The notes under the pieces are model-generated. The model was not told the origin of the DNA. It was given only the letters and a program-made list of their open reading frames with translations, and made no database searches. Below, in pieces: positions 45,691-54,262 of a stretch of DNA of 64,000 nt (within the stretch, counting starts at the first letter, position 1; the number at the start of each line of letters is the position of its first letter). Position numbers and translations under genes: made by a program. Origin of the DNA: Exiguobacterium aurantiacum DSM 6208 (lineage in GTDB: Bacteria; Bacillota; Bacilli; Exiguobacteriales; Exiguobacteriaceae); NCBI RefSeq assembly GCF_000702585.1, contig NZ_JNIQ01000001.1:1989001-2053000 (forward strand). Reading direction: 5' to 3'.

Positions 45691-46698
45691 TCAATACACA
45701 TCTTTTTGCGTGAAATGGTAAAACGCGAATGTAAGAGCAGCTAGTGACCAGAGCGTGATCACGACGAGCGAGAACGGTAACGTCATCCCATCGATTGGGG
45801 GCGCCTGCCCTTCGAGATAGGTATGAAGACCGAAGTTGACGTTGACGAGGTACTTCGAGCTGTCCCAGTTCGACCCGAGCGACGTCAAAAGCGGTCCCGA
45901 GATGAGGACGGCCATCATGATCCCAATCCCGGTCGCCGTGTTTTTGACTACGACCGACACCATGAGTGCGATTGTCCCGACCGCGGCGACGACGAACCAG
46001 GCGAGGCCGACGGACATGAGTAGATATTGCCACATCGGCAACGTGTGGACGAAGTCGGTCGAGAACGTACCGGTCGGCGAGGCTTGGAATCCGGTCAGTA
46101 TCGGCGCGGTCCAACCGTCCCAGCCGAGCACGATACCGGAGATCGCATAACTGACGAGCGCCGTGATAAAGATGAGGAGCGACGTATACAGAAGCGTCGT
46201 CATCCATTTCGCGAGCAGGATCTTGAAGCGCCGGACCGGTCGCGACAAGAGCGTCTTAATCGTCCCGTCGTTATGCTCGCCGCTGACGATATCGGCCATC
46301 AAGACGATAATGAAGAGCGGCAGGACGAGCGTCGTCCCTTGTGAGAAGAAGACGCGCATGAACGTTGGTGCCCCCGGGTAACTCGGGTTAATGTCGTTAT
46401 CTAAGTAATATTGGTTCTGTTGCACCCGAAATTCGAGGATTTGCCGGAACTCGTCTTGGACGTTCGCCGAGGCGAGCCGGTTTTGCGTGTCGATAATCTC
46501 TTGCTGCAAATCGACGCGCCAGTCAATCGTTCCCTGTTCTTCCCGCTGCTTCTCGATCTGTCGATAGTTCGCATACGTGAACATCGAGACGAGGACAACG
46601 AGAATCGTCGAGACGACAAGCAAGCGTCGTTTGCGATGAATCTTTAACACTTCATTTCGAATCAGTCCGATGATTGAAGGATTAGACAATGTGGTCAC
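45691..46698 (-). CDS. ABC-2 type exporter permease
   Basis: The 335-aa membrane subunit has an N-terminal helix (LLVVSTILVVLVSMFTYANY), then a long outward-facing helical loop of about 100 residues rich in Gln and Glu, then five more helices. The cytoplasmic GEHNDGTIKTLLSRPVRR is the hallmark of BcrB/NatB-like ABC-2 permeases. Its start lies 17 bases inside the ATPase gene, giving tight coupling. The substrate is unknown: antibiotic resistance, sodium or lipid export are all found in this class. Confidence 0.87.
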   Translation of the reverse strand: MTTLSNPSIIGLIRNEVLKIHRKRRLLVVSTILVVLVSMFTYANYRQIEKQREEQGTIDWRVDLQQEIIDTQNRLASANVQDEFRQILEFRVQQNQYYLDNDINPSYPGAPTFMRVFFSQGTTLVLPLFIIVLMADIVSGEHNDGTIKTLLSRPVRRFKILLAKWMTTLLYTSLLIFITALVSYAISGIVLGWDGWTAPILTGFQASPTGTFSTDFVHTLPMWQYLLMSVGLAWFVVAAVGTIALMVSVVVKNTATGIGIMMAVLISGPLLTSLGSNWDSSKYLVNVNFGLHTYLEGQAPPIDGMTLPFSLVVITLWSLAALTFAFYHFTQKDVY

Positions 46699-47602
46699 CC
46701 CCGGTCAACGAAATAAACAACTCTTCGAGCGTTTGAACGCGTCGCTCTAAACCGGAGACTGCGACGTTCCGCTCGAGTAAATAGCGGTTCAAGTCGGCGG
46801 TATCCTCCAAGTTCATCGAGACGCGAATCGTCCGTTCATCGATGACGTCGGCTTGGGTCACCGAGTCAAATCCGCGCACAATCGGGAGTGCCTCGAAGCT
46901 GTCCGGCACATGAACGTCGACCGTCGAGGCGAGCTCGTTGATCAAGTCCCCGACCGTGCCGACTTTGACGATTTTGCCGCGTGACATGATGGCGACGCGA
47001 TCGGCGAGCAGTTCAATCTCGGCTAAAATATGGCTCGAGACGAGCACGCTTAAGCCCGTCTCTTCGACGAGTCGGCGGATGAAAAGGCGCAAGTCACGAA
47101 TCCCCATCGGGTCGAGTCCGTTCGTCGGCTCATCTAAGATCAAGACGCGCGGGTTGTTGAGGAGCGCTTGGGCGATCCCGAGCCGTTGCCGCATCCCGAG
47201 CGAGTACGTCTTCACTTTGTCATCGATGCGCGCCGTCAAATCGACGAGGTCAATCACTTCTTGGATTCTCGCCTCAGTCACATCCGGCAACATGCGGGCG
47301 AACACTTCCAAGTTTTCTCGGCCGCTCAAAAACTTGTATAGCTCCGGGTTTTCGACAATCGCCCCGATTTGGTTCATCGCTTGGACGAATTCTCGTTCGA
47401 CGTTATAGCCGCAGATCGAGACGGTCCCGTTCGTCGGTTTGATCAAACCGACGATCATTCGTATCGTCGTCGTCTTCCCGGCTCCGTTCGGTCCTAAGAA
47501 GCCGAACACTTCACCTGGGAACACATCGAACGACATATTGTCGATAATCGTCTTTTTCCCAATCACTTTTGTCAATTGATCAATCTTCAATGTTGGTTGC
47601 AT
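46682..47602 (-). CDS. ABC exporter ATP-binding protein (BcrA-like)
   Basis: The 306-aa ATPase has Walker A GPNGAGKTT, Q-loop IGAIVENPELY, the signature YSLGMRQRLGIA, Walker B VLILDEPTNGLDP and switch VSSHILAEIELL. The ENPELYKFLSGRENL region is usual in BcrA/EcsA-like exporters. A C-terminal domain of about 90 residues follows. It acts with the overlapping permease gene. No regulator or two-component system is adjacent. Confidence 0.92.
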   Translation of the reverse strand: MQPTLKIDQLTKVIGKKTIIDNMSFDVFPGEVFGFLGPNGAGKTTTIRMIVGLIKPTNGTVSICGYNVEREFVQAMNQIGAIVENPELYKFLSGRENLEVFARMLPDVTEARIQEVIDLVDLTARIDDKVKTYSLGMRQRLGIAQALLNNPRVLILDEPTNGLDPMGIRDLRLFIRRLVEETGLSVLVSSHILAEIELLADRVAIMSRGKIVKVGTVGDLINELASTVDVHVPDSFEALPIVRGFDSVTQADVIDERTIRVSMNLEDTADLNRYLLERNVAVSGLERRVQTLEELFISLTGGDHIV

Positions 47603-47720
47603 CGTCTCACCTCTTTTCCATTCTAGCGGACGCAGGCCTGATCTGTCCTATTCGAACATTCACATAGGGCAGGTTCGGGAATATTTGATATGATAGTGGC
47701 AACGAAAGCGAGGTCATCAG

Positions 47721-48470
47721 ATGAAAAATCGAAAATGGTATGCCTTTTTGATTGGTACGCTGTTTCTCACAGGGACAGCATTATATGGACTATGGATCGG
47801 TTATCAGGACATCGTTCATCCTCCGGAACGGACACTTTCCGTGAACGAAGACTCCCGCCCGGCCCCGGAAGGCGAAGTGTTCGTCGCACTCGGTGACTCA
47901 CTCACACGCGGTGTCGGATCAACGTCCGGCGCTGGTTACGTCCAGCCGGTCAGTCGAGTGTTGCAAGAAGACGGCATCCGCTCACAAAACTTGGCCGTCT
48001 CCGGTGCCAGAACCGAAGACTTGCTCGCCCAGCTCGAGCAACCTGAAGTACGACGTACGATTGCGAACGCCCGGTACATCACGTTGACGATTGGGGGCAA
48101 CGACTTGTTTAACCGCGGTGAGAACGTCGACAATTTCGATTCAGTCGATATTGAGCAAGTTGTCACCGACGCGAAAACGAATTTGAATGACATCTTCGCT
48201 GAATTGCGCGCTTTAAACGATAACGCCCAAATCATTTACATCGCCCTCTATAATCCGTTCCAAGACAATGAGAACGGTCAAGCGTTCAACCAACTCATCC
48301 TCGATTGGAACGCTTCCGCCGCGAGTTTCGGCAATACACATCGCATCGACGTCATCGACCCGTTCGCTTATGTGTCCGACGTCTCCCGAGACTTAGCGAC
48401 CGACCAGTTCCATCCGAGCGACCGGACGTATGAGAAGTTTGCGGAAGACGTGTTGTTCGTCCTCGATTAA
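47721..48470 (+). CDS. Membrane-anchored GDSL/SGNH esterase
   Basis: The 249-aa protein has an N-terminal hydrophobic anchor or signal (WYAFLIGTLFLTGTALYGLW) and an SGNH hydrolase domain outside the membrane. Block I is FVALGDSLTRGVG with the nucleophile serine, block III is TIGGNDLF and block V is DQFHPSD with the catalytic Asp-His. It resembles Bacillus YpmR-like lipases. The natural ester is unknown; lipid or cell-wall acyl groups are plausible. GCGAGG precedes the ATG. Confidence 0.88.
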   Translation: MKNRKWYAFLIGTLFLTGTALYGLWIGYQDIVHPPERTLSVNEDSRPAPEGEVFVALGDSLTRGVGSTSGAGYVQPVSRVLQEDGIRSQNLAVSGARTEDLLAQLEQPEVRRTIANARYITLTIGGNDLFNRGENVDNFDSVDIEQVVTDAKTNLNDIFAELRALNDNAQIIYIALYNPFQDNENGQAFNQLILDWNASAASFGNTHRIDVIDPFAYVSDVSRDLATDQFHPSDRTYEKFAEDVLFVLD

Positions 48471-48472
48471 TA

Positions 48473-48502
48473 AACAGGCCTGATCAAATGATCAGGCCTG
48501 TT
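48473..48502. terminator. Bidirectional hairpin terminator
   Basis: AACAGGCCTGATCA and TGATCAGGCCTGTT form a perfect 14-bp stem with AA loop between the convergent esterase and GNAT genes, overlapping the GNAT stop. T-tracts are weak. Confidence 0.7.
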
Positions 48503-49184
48503 CGCGTTCATAACGGACGTACCAGCTGTCTGCCTCTTGACGCATCCCTGTGCCGTACCATCCTTCTTCTAACCGTTCCGCCTGCAACGACGTGTCTGCC
48601 ATGTCAATCCATTCCGTCTCTCCGCTCGGTCGCCAGCCGGTATGGAGCTCTTTCATGAAAATATATCGAAGCTTGCCGCCGTACTTCCACTTCAACGCCC
48701 CAACCCGTAATCCAAGGGCAAACTTGTCTTTTAGACTCGGGATGTTGAACGGGGCGACGGTCGCGCAGACGAGGTCGAATCGGCTATCTTGGCTCAACTC
48801 CTCCATCAACAAACGGCCAAGATGTTGTTGCAGCCGATACCCACGAAAAGATGGGTGCACGTTCGTCACTTCTTGATAGATGATCCGGGCGAGCAAATGC
48901 TCGGGATAACCGATGTCCCGTCCGAGATGTTCGTCGTCGATCGGAGGGATGAGCAGCGCTCGAAACGCGATCAACGTCTCGTCATGAAACGCTCCAAGTA
49001 TCGTCTTGTCCCCCAACAATTTTAAAAACTCTTCAGTCGAGAGCGACTCATACTGGCTCGCGAACGCCAACTCGGCCACGACAGCGTCTTGAACCGCTTC
49101 GATCGCCGGGAGGTCATGTTCCGACAAATAGCGGACGTTTAGAGTGAGTCCGTTCCATACCCCGGTCCATACGCCGTCCCCCAT
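48492..49184 (-). CDS. GNAT-family N-acyltransferase (putative amino-acid N-acyltransferase)
   Basis: The 230-aa protein has the GNAT fold with the acyl-CoA loop VHPSFRGYRLQQHLGRLL at about residues 110-127, and a long C-terminal extension with WRPSGETEWIDM. Its ATG overlaps the racemase stop (TGATG), so the pair is translated together. In Geobacillus a GNAT succinyltransferase, an N-succinyl-amino-acid racemase and an M20 desuccinylase convert D- to L-amino acids. The same three families occur here, so amino-acid N-acylation is a reasonable, unproven role. GNATs acting on antibiotics or proteins are the alternatives. Confidence 0.75.
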   Translation of the reverse strand: MGDGVWTGVWNGLTLNVRYLSEHDLPAIEAVQDAVVAELAFASQYESLSTEEFLKLLGDKTILGAFHDETLIAFRALLIPPIDDEHLGRDIGYPEHLLARIIYQEVTNVHPSFRGYRLQQHLGRLLMEELSQDSRFDLVCATVAPFNIPSLKDKFALGLRVGALKWKYGGKLRYIFMKELHTGWRPSGETEWIDMADTSLQAERLEEGWYGTGMRQEADSWYVRYEREQA

Positions 49185-50296
49185 CAGCCGCTCACCTCAT
49201 AACGTGCCGTCGTCAATCGCTCGAGCACGGCTTCATCGACCTCGATCCCGAGACCGGGTTGATCGTTCAATCGAATGTGTGGCAAATCATACGACAAGTT
49301 GCCGATGTCTTCAGAGAAGCGGAGCGGCCCCGTTAATTCGACCGAATGGACGATTTTGCTCGAGAAAGCGACGTGGAACCCGGCGCTCGAGGCGACGGAC
49401 GATTCGACCATCGACCCGATTTGACACTCGATACCAGACATCTCAGCGACGTGTAATAGTTTTTTCGCCGGATAGATGCCCCCGCACTTCATCAGTTTGA
49501 TGTTCACTTTGTGGGCCGCCTGCATCATCGTCAATCGACGCATCTCGTTCATGCCGCGGACGCCCTCGTCGATCATAAGCGGCACATTGATCTTCGATTT
49601 CACTTCGACCATGCCCTCGAAATCATCGGCACGGACCGGCTGTTCGACCCAATCGATGTCGTAACCGTCGAGTTGCTTCATCGCCTGGAGTGTCTTCCCG
49701 GCATTGACCCAACCTTGGTTCACGTCGATTCGAATCGGCACACCGGGCCCTACCGCTTGACGTACCGCCGCGACGCGCTCGACGTCTGAAGCGACGTCGA
49801 CGCCCACTTTCATCTTGACCGACGTGTAGCCCGCCTCGATTTGTTGCTTCGCCTCGCGCGCCATCGCTTCCGGCTCTCCGATGCTTAAGACGTGTGTCAC
49901 CGGGAAGGCGTCATGATAACGGCCACCAATCCATTCATAGACCGGGAGCCCGAGCTTCTTCCCGACAAGGTCATGACACGCGATGTCGAGTGCCGCCTTA
50001 GCGGCTGGCACGTCACGGATGGCCCGATCCATCGCCTCATGGATCTGTTCGAGGTGCATCGGGTTTTTACCGATCAACATCGGTCCGAGCAAGTGACGGA
50101 TGACACTGATCGTGCTCTCGAGCGACTCGCCGGTGACGTGTTCGTCAGCGACGGCTTCGCCATATCCGACATGGCCGCATGCGCTCGTCATTTTGACGAT
50201 GACCGACGGCATGTCGTCATAACGATGATAACTGACGATAAATGGCACTTTGAGTGGTAACCGAATCGCAAATAATTCAATCTTGTCTATTAACAT
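49184..50296 (-). CDS. Enolase-superfamily racemase/epimerase (MLE subgroup)
   Basis: The 370-aa protein has an N-terminal capping domain and a beta-barrel with the full MLE catalytic set: KxK in SVKMKVG, metal ligands in RIDVNQGW, DWVEQP and LMIDEGV, and the second acid/base Lys in VNIKLMKCGG. Such enzymes remove and return an alpha-proton. Dipeptide epimerases such as YkfB carry a C-terminal DxD that binds the dipeptide amine; here the position reads VELTGPLRF, so a different substrate is likely. Candidates are N-acyl amino acids, betaines or muconate-like lactones. AAAGGAG precedes the ATG. It leads an operon with the GNAT gene and faces the regulator gene across an operator region. Confidence 0.85.
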   Translation of the reverse strand: MLIDKIELFAIRLPLKVPFIVSYHRYDDMPSVIVKMTSACGHVGYGEAVADEHVTGESLESTISVIRHLLGPMLIGKNPMHLEQIHEAMDRAIRDVPAAKAALDIACHDLVGKKLGLPVYEWIGGRYHDAFPVTHVLSIGEPEAMAREAKQQIEAGYTSVKMKVGVDVASDVERVAAVRQAVGPGVPIRIDVNQGWVNAGKTLQAMKQLDGYDIDWVEQPVRADDFEGMVEVKSKINVPLMIDEGVRGMNEMRRLTMMQAAHKVNIKLMKCGGIYPAKKLLHVAEMSGIECQIGSMVESSVASSAGFHVAFSSKIVHSVELTGPLRFSEDIGNLSYDLPHIRLNDQPGLGIEVDEAVLERLTTARYEVSG

Positions 50297-50322
50297 GTTG
50301 TTTGCTCCTTTACTTATAACGT

Positions 50323-50355
50323 GTCGTTAGTTATATTGTCGTTAAATAGTCGCTA
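50323..50355. promoter_or_regulatory. Direct-repeat operator between racemase and regulator genes
   Basis: Three copies of GTCGYTA occur at 50323-50329, 50338-50344 and 50349-50355. The last two are 11 bases apart, one helical turn, and read ATTGTCGTTA then AATA then GTCGCTA. The same pair with the same spacing recurs upstream of the NhaC-type gene (53057-53074). It lies between divergent starts at 50296 and 50376. Confidence 0.65.
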
Positions 50356-50375
50356 TATTGCAAGGAGGAGTTTTC

Positions 50376-51563
50376 ATGACCATCCACATCGCCATCGTCG
50401 GTTCGACAACATTTGTCGAGACCGTTTCACACGCCGCGCCGAAGTTCGACGACGTACGCTTCTCCCACTTCACGTATGCGCATCCTCGCGAAGCGGCCGA
50501 CATCGCGACACAGCTCGGGTCTTTCGACGGCGTCTTTTTTTCTGGATCGTTCCCTTATGCCTACGCGTCGCCTTTTTTGAACGAGACGATCGCCCATCAC
50601 GTCGTACAAGATGAGACCGTCCTCTTGACGACCGTCCTATACGCGACGCTCACCCAAAAGCTTGCCCTCGATGAAGTGACGATTGATGTGAACGAACCGG
50701 AACGGTTACACACCATCTTCACGTCGTTCACCGATTTGACGCAACCTGCTGTCATGAAGATCCATCCAGATGTCGATTTCTCAGACGTCTTTCGTTTCCA
50801 CGCCTCCCATCAACAACGTGACACCAAGTTGGCCGTAACGAGCATCGAGCGGGTCCATCGGCAACTGCTCGAAGAAGGATTTAACAGCCAACTTATGATC
50901 GAACCGGTCAGTACGGTCATCCGCCACCTTGAAAAACTCATCGATCAGGTCCGGAGACATCTCGCCGACCTGTCCCAGTTCGCAGTTGTCCTTTACGCCT
51001 CGACGAGCGCTTCGTTACACGAGTACTTGCGTACGATGCGTCATCAAGGTCACGTCGAAATTCAAGACGATACAATTTTGTTGCTCACGACGAAAGGCGA
51101 GATCGTCCACGCCCTCGAGGAAGCGACGTTGTCCCCTCGCGATGACGACTCCTTGATCGGGATCGGGTATGGCACCGACTACAAGACGGCTTTCGAGCAT
51201 GCCCGCATCGCCTTGTCCGCTTCAACCGAACAGCAGCTAAGAATCGTCGATGCGGCGAAACGGTTGTCGTTCCCGGCCAGCGGCGAGACCGTCCAGTATC
51301 GGGTGACCGACGAGATCGCGTTTGATATGGTCAAACGAATCGGCATCAGTCCGCTGAACGTCGGTAAGATCCTTGGCTTTTCGAAACGAAAGCATGAGTT
51401 CACCGCCAAAGATCTGACCGACTATCTCGGGGTATCTCGACGGACGACGGAACGGCTCATCAAAAAACTTCATGATGGCGGATTCGTCGACGTGATCGGC
51501 GAGGAGATGAGTTATACCCAGGGACGTCCCCGCGCCGTCTATATCTTTAAGTTACCCTCCTGA
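50376..51563 (+). CDS. Unusual winged-helix transcriptional regulator with sensor domain
   Basis: The 395-aa cytosolic protein has three apparent parts. An N-terminal alpha/beta domain (about residues 1-190) starts MTIHIAIVGSTTFVETVSH. A middle stretch includes SLIGIGYGTDYKTAFEHARI and looks like a degenerate nucleotide-cyclase/GGDEF-like fold. A C-terminal winged helix contains FTAKDLTDYLGVSRRTTERL. The last part is near-certain DNA binding; the first two are described by pattern only. AAGGAGGAG precedes this ATG. It is divergent from the racemase-GNAT operon, with GTCGYTA repeats between, and these repeats recur before the NhaC-type gene, so it most likely controls both. The effector is probably the pathway substrate. 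Confidence 0.7.
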   Translation: MTIHIAIVGSTTFVETVSHAAPKFDDVRFSHFTYAHPREAADIATQLGSFDGVFFSGSFPYAYASPFLNETIAHHVVQDETVLLTTVLYATLTQKLALDEVTIDVNEPERLHTIFTSFTDLTQPAVMKIHPDVDFSDVFRFHASHQQRDTKLAVTSIERVHRQLLEEGFNSQLMIEPVSTVIRHLEKLIDQVRRHLADLSQFAVVLYASTSASLHEYLRTMRHQGHVEIQDDTILLLTTKGEIVHALEEATLSPRDDDSLIGIGYGTDYKTAFEHARIALSASTEQQLRIVDAAKRLSFPASGETVQYRVTDEIAFDMVKRIGISPLNVGKILGFSKRKHEFTAKDLTDYLGVSRRTTERLIKKLHDGGFVDVIGEEMSYTQGRPRAVYIFKLPS

Positions 51564-51565
51564 AG

Positions 51566-51600
51566 AAAGGCGCATCGCTTATGGGCGACGCGCCTGTTCT
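51566..51600. terminator. Hairpin between convergent regulator and NhaC-type genes
   Basis: AGGCGCATCGC pairs with GCGACGCGCCT (one mismatch) around a 6-base loop, with short T-rich flanks on both strands. Confidence 0.6.
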
Positions 51601-53021
51601 TATTGTGCTTGCTGTTCGATAGGCGCTTCTGCCTTTAACACATGAAGCTTCGCAATCGTGAAACCGGTGAACGCGTAAACGATCGAGATGACCGGCACAA
51701 TGAAGTTCAAGATGGCGTATGGCGCATACTCGAACGCCCCGACGCCGAGCGTACCGAGGATGAACACCCCGCACGTGTTCCATGGAATGAACACCGACGT
51801 GAGCGTCCCGCCGTCCTCAAGCGCACGGGATAGGTTTTTTGACTGAAGTCCCATCTTCTCGTAGGCACCGGCAAACATGCGTGCCGGGACGACGATGGAT
51901 ATGTACTGTTCAGAACACGTCGCGTTCGTGGCAAAACCGGCTAAAATGGTCGACGCGATCAGTGAACCGGCCGACTTCGCAAGTTTCACGATTTGATTCA
52001 TGATCGATTGGAGCATGCCCGAGTATTCCAATATTCCTCCGAACGTCATCGCGACGATCGTCATCGAGACGGTGTACATCATCGCGTCTAAGCCGCCCCG
52101 ACTGAACAAGTTGTCGACGAGTTCGTTTCCTGTATCGATGACGTACCCGCTCTGCAACGCCCCGACGCTATCAGCGAGCGAACCGCCTTGGACGACGACT
52201 TGAGCTAGGAAACCGAGCGCAATCCCGACGACGAGCGCGGGGATGGCCGGCACTTTTTTCGCGACGAGCACGATGACGGCAAGCGGGATCAACAACAGCC
52301 ATGGTGAAATGAGGAAGCTGTCCTTTAAAATCACAAGCGTCTGCGTGATCTCAGACGAATCCGTCGACGTCTCGCTAAACCGTCTGCCAATCCAGAAATA
52401 TACTCCGAGCGCAATCAACAATCCCGGAATCGTCGTGTAAAGCATATGACGAATGTGTTCAAATAAATTCGTGTGTGTCAGTCCGGCTGCAAGGTTCGTC
52501 GTATCTGATAGCGGCGACATCTTGTCCCCGAAGTACGCCCCCGAAATGACCGCCCCCGCGACCATCGCTGCCGGAATCCCCATGCTGAGGCCGATCCCCA
52601 TGCCAGCGACCCCGATTGTCCCCATCGTCGACCAAGAACTGCCGATCGATAAGGCGACGACCGCACAAATCAAACAAATCGTGACGAGAAAATAGGCTGG
52701 CGAAATGATCGTCAAACCGTAGTAAATCATCGTCGCAACGATGCCGCCCCCGATCCATGCGCCAATCGTCAAGCCGACGAGAATGATAATGACAACGGCC
52801 GGCAACGCGAGCCGAATCCCTTTGTACATCATCTCCTCGATCTCTTTCCACTTGAATCCATGTTTATAGGCGACGATCGATGCGACGGCCGTCCCGATGA
52901 TGAGCGGGATGTGCGGTCCTTGCTCGAGTAAGACGATCGCCACGAGCATGACCCCGATCATGACAAGTAGCGGTAGGATCGCCCACCCGAGCTTCATTTC
53001 TAGTTTGTTCCCCTGTTCCAT
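51600..53021 (-). CDS. NhaC-family Na+/H+-coupled antiporter
   Basis: The 473-aa protein has about eleven helices of the NhaC family. SIGSSWSTMGTIGVAGMGIG and GAYFGDKMSPLSDTTNLA are its conserved core, and ATNATCSEQYISIVVPARMF the second polar motif. Members include plain sodium/proton antiporters and MleN, which exchanges malate for lactate, so dicarboxylate or amino-acid-derivative exchange is possible. The upstream region (53057-53074) holds the GTCGYTA repeat pair seen at the racemase operon and a near-cre site. A terminator separates it from the M20 gene, so it has its own promoter. Confidence 0.87.
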   Translation of the reverse strand: MEQGNKLEMKLGWAILPLLVMIGVMLVAIVLLEQGPHIPLIIGTAVASIVAYKHGFKWKEIEEMMYKGIRLALPAVVIIILVGLTIGAWIGGGIVATMIYYGLTIISPAYFLVTICLICAVVALSIGSSWSTMGTIGVAGMGIGLSMGIPAAMVAGAVISGAYFGDKMSPLSDTTNLAAGLTHTNLFEHIRHMLYTTIPGLLIALGVYFWIGRRFSETSTDSSEITQTLVILKDSFLISPWLLLIPLAVIVLVAKKVPAIPALVVGIALGFLAQVVVQGGSLADSVGALQSGYVIDTGNELVDNLFSRGGLDAMMYTVSMTIVAMTFGGILEYSGMLQSIMNQIVKLAKSAGSLIASTILAGFATNATCSEQYISIVVPARMFAGAYEKMGLQSKNLSRALEDGGTLTSVFIPWNTCGVFILGTLGVGAFEYAPYAILNFIVPVISIVYAFTGFTIAKLHVLKAEAPIEQQAQ

Positions 53022-53056
53022 ACGTTTTCCTCCCCGATAGCGAAAAATTCAGAATT

Positions 53057-53074
53057 GTCGTTATATTGTCGCTA
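53057..53074. promoter_or_regulatory. Direct-repeat operator upstream of the NhaC-type gene
   Basis: GTCGTTA TATT GTCGCTA repeats the site at 50338-50355 with 19 of 21 aligned bases identical when ATT is included at the left. Spacing is again 11 bases. Confidence 0.65.
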
Positions 53075-53083
53075 ATAGGATTA

Positions 53084-53097
53084 TGATAACGCTTACA
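53084..53097. promoter_or_regulatory. cre-like site
   Basis: TGATAACGCTTACA differs from the cre consensus at one position and lies 63 bases upstream of the NhaC-type gene. Confidence 0.4.
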
Positions 53098-53111
53098 TCA
53101 ATTCTTGGCAA

Positions 53112-53143
53112 TAAAAAAAGACGAAAGCGTCATGCTCTCGTCT
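53112..53143 (-). terminator. Terminator of the M20 gene
   Basis: AGACGAGAGC and GCTTTCGTCT form a 10-bp stem with one G-U pair, followed by seven T on the minus strand, overlapping the gene stop. Confidence 0.85.
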
Positions 53144-54240
53144 CAATCCCGCTCTACCGCTCGCCGTATCGTTTCGGCGAGCAGAAGCGCACCTTCTTGC
53201 AGGACGGACCGATCAAACGTCATCTCGGGATGATGGAGGCCTGGTGTCAAGTTCGCGCCAATGCCGATCACCGTCGCGTCAAGGTCCGGCTGTTTCACCG
53301 TATAAAAATGAAAATCATCGCTTCCGGACGTGACGATGCGCTCGACGAGTGCCGAAGGGCCGTACCGTTCCAAAATCGCCTCGCTCGCCTGACGGCTCGA
53401 CTTTGGTCCAACGACGGCGCCTGGCGTGAAATCTTCCCATGCCCAGTCGATTGTCACCCCATGAAGGCTGGCGATTTGCGCCAGCATCACCTCGACCCGG
53501 TCACGTAAAGCGAGCAATTCATCGTTTGCTTGCGCACGCACATCGATCGAGAACGTGGCGTTGCCCGGGATGATGTTCAAGTTATCACTTCCCGCCTGCA
53601 CGCCCGTCAACTTGATCGAGTGCGGCTCGAACGGAGACAGATAGATGCTTTTCAACTGTTGCTGGATCGTGAATATGACGTCGAGCGCGTTTTGGCCTTG
53701 ATGCGGACGCGCACCGTGGGCATCGGCACCGATGACGCGTCCTCTTAAAAAGATGGCGGCCCCGTGTTGAATCGTCGCCGCGAACTGACCGAGGGCGAGT
53801 TCTTCTGCCGGGCGCAAATGAATGCCAAACAGCTGGGTCACGTCGGCAAGAGCACCTTTCTCAATCATCGCGAGCGATCCGTTCCCTTGTTCTTCGGCCG
53901 GTTGAAAGATGAACCGAATCCGTTTGGTCAATGCCTCACTTCTCAGCACGTCGAGCGCACCGAGCACCATACTGATGTTGGCGTCGTGACCGCACGAATG
54001 GTTTGCTTTGAACGTTCCGTCAACTTGTTGCCATAAGGCGTCAATGTCGGCCCGGACGGCAATGACTTCCTCCCCTGAACCGATTTCGGCGATGACGCCG
54101 GTGACGTCGTCAAACGTCTCATGACGTACTCCCCATGTCGCCAAGATATCCGCGATCGTCGACGTCGTTTCAACTTCTTTCCAACTCACTTCAGGATGAG
54201 CGTGAAAGTGTTCGAACCACGTCAGTACGTTTGTACTCAT
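53143..54240 (-). CDS. M20-family amidohydrolase (AmhX-like)
   Basis: This 365-aa cytosolic metal hydrolase is of the M20/AbgB-HipO group. The metal site is seen in VRADIDALWQ, NHSCGHDANISM, IFQPAEEQGNG and IHLRPAEEL, and the inserted dimerisation domain lies at about residues 170-280. It resembles Bacillus AmhX. Such enzymes remove acyl groups from amino acids. Its position beside the GNAT and racemase genes fits removal of an N-acyl group, but its own promoter region shows no GTCGYTA repeats. It ends at a terminator before the NhaC-type gene. Confidence 0.85.
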   Translation of the reverse strand: MSTNVLTWFEHFHAHPEVSWKEVETTSTIADILATWGVRHETFDDVTGVIAEIGSGEEVIAVRADIDALWQQVDGTFKANHSCGHDANISMVLGALDVLRSEALTKRIRFIFQPAEEQGNGSLAMIEKGALADVTQLFGIHLRPAEELALGQFAATIQHGAAIFLRGRVIGADAHGARPHQGQNALDVIFTIQQQLKSIYLSPFEPHSIKLTGVQAGSDNLNIIPGNATFSIDVRAQANDELLALRDRVEVMLAQIASLHGVTIDWAWEDFTPGAVVGPKSSRQASEAILERYGPSALVERIVTSGSDDFHFYTVKQPDLDATVIGIGANLTPGLHHPEMTFDRSVLQEGALLLAETIRRAVERD

Positions 54241-54262
54241 GTAGCATCCCTCCGTATGTACA

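Noticed and set aside
50323-50355. GTCGYTA repeats as a CRISPR remnant
   Set aside because: Units are 7 bases with unequal short spacing and recur at another promoter, as expected for an operator and not for a repeat-spacer array.
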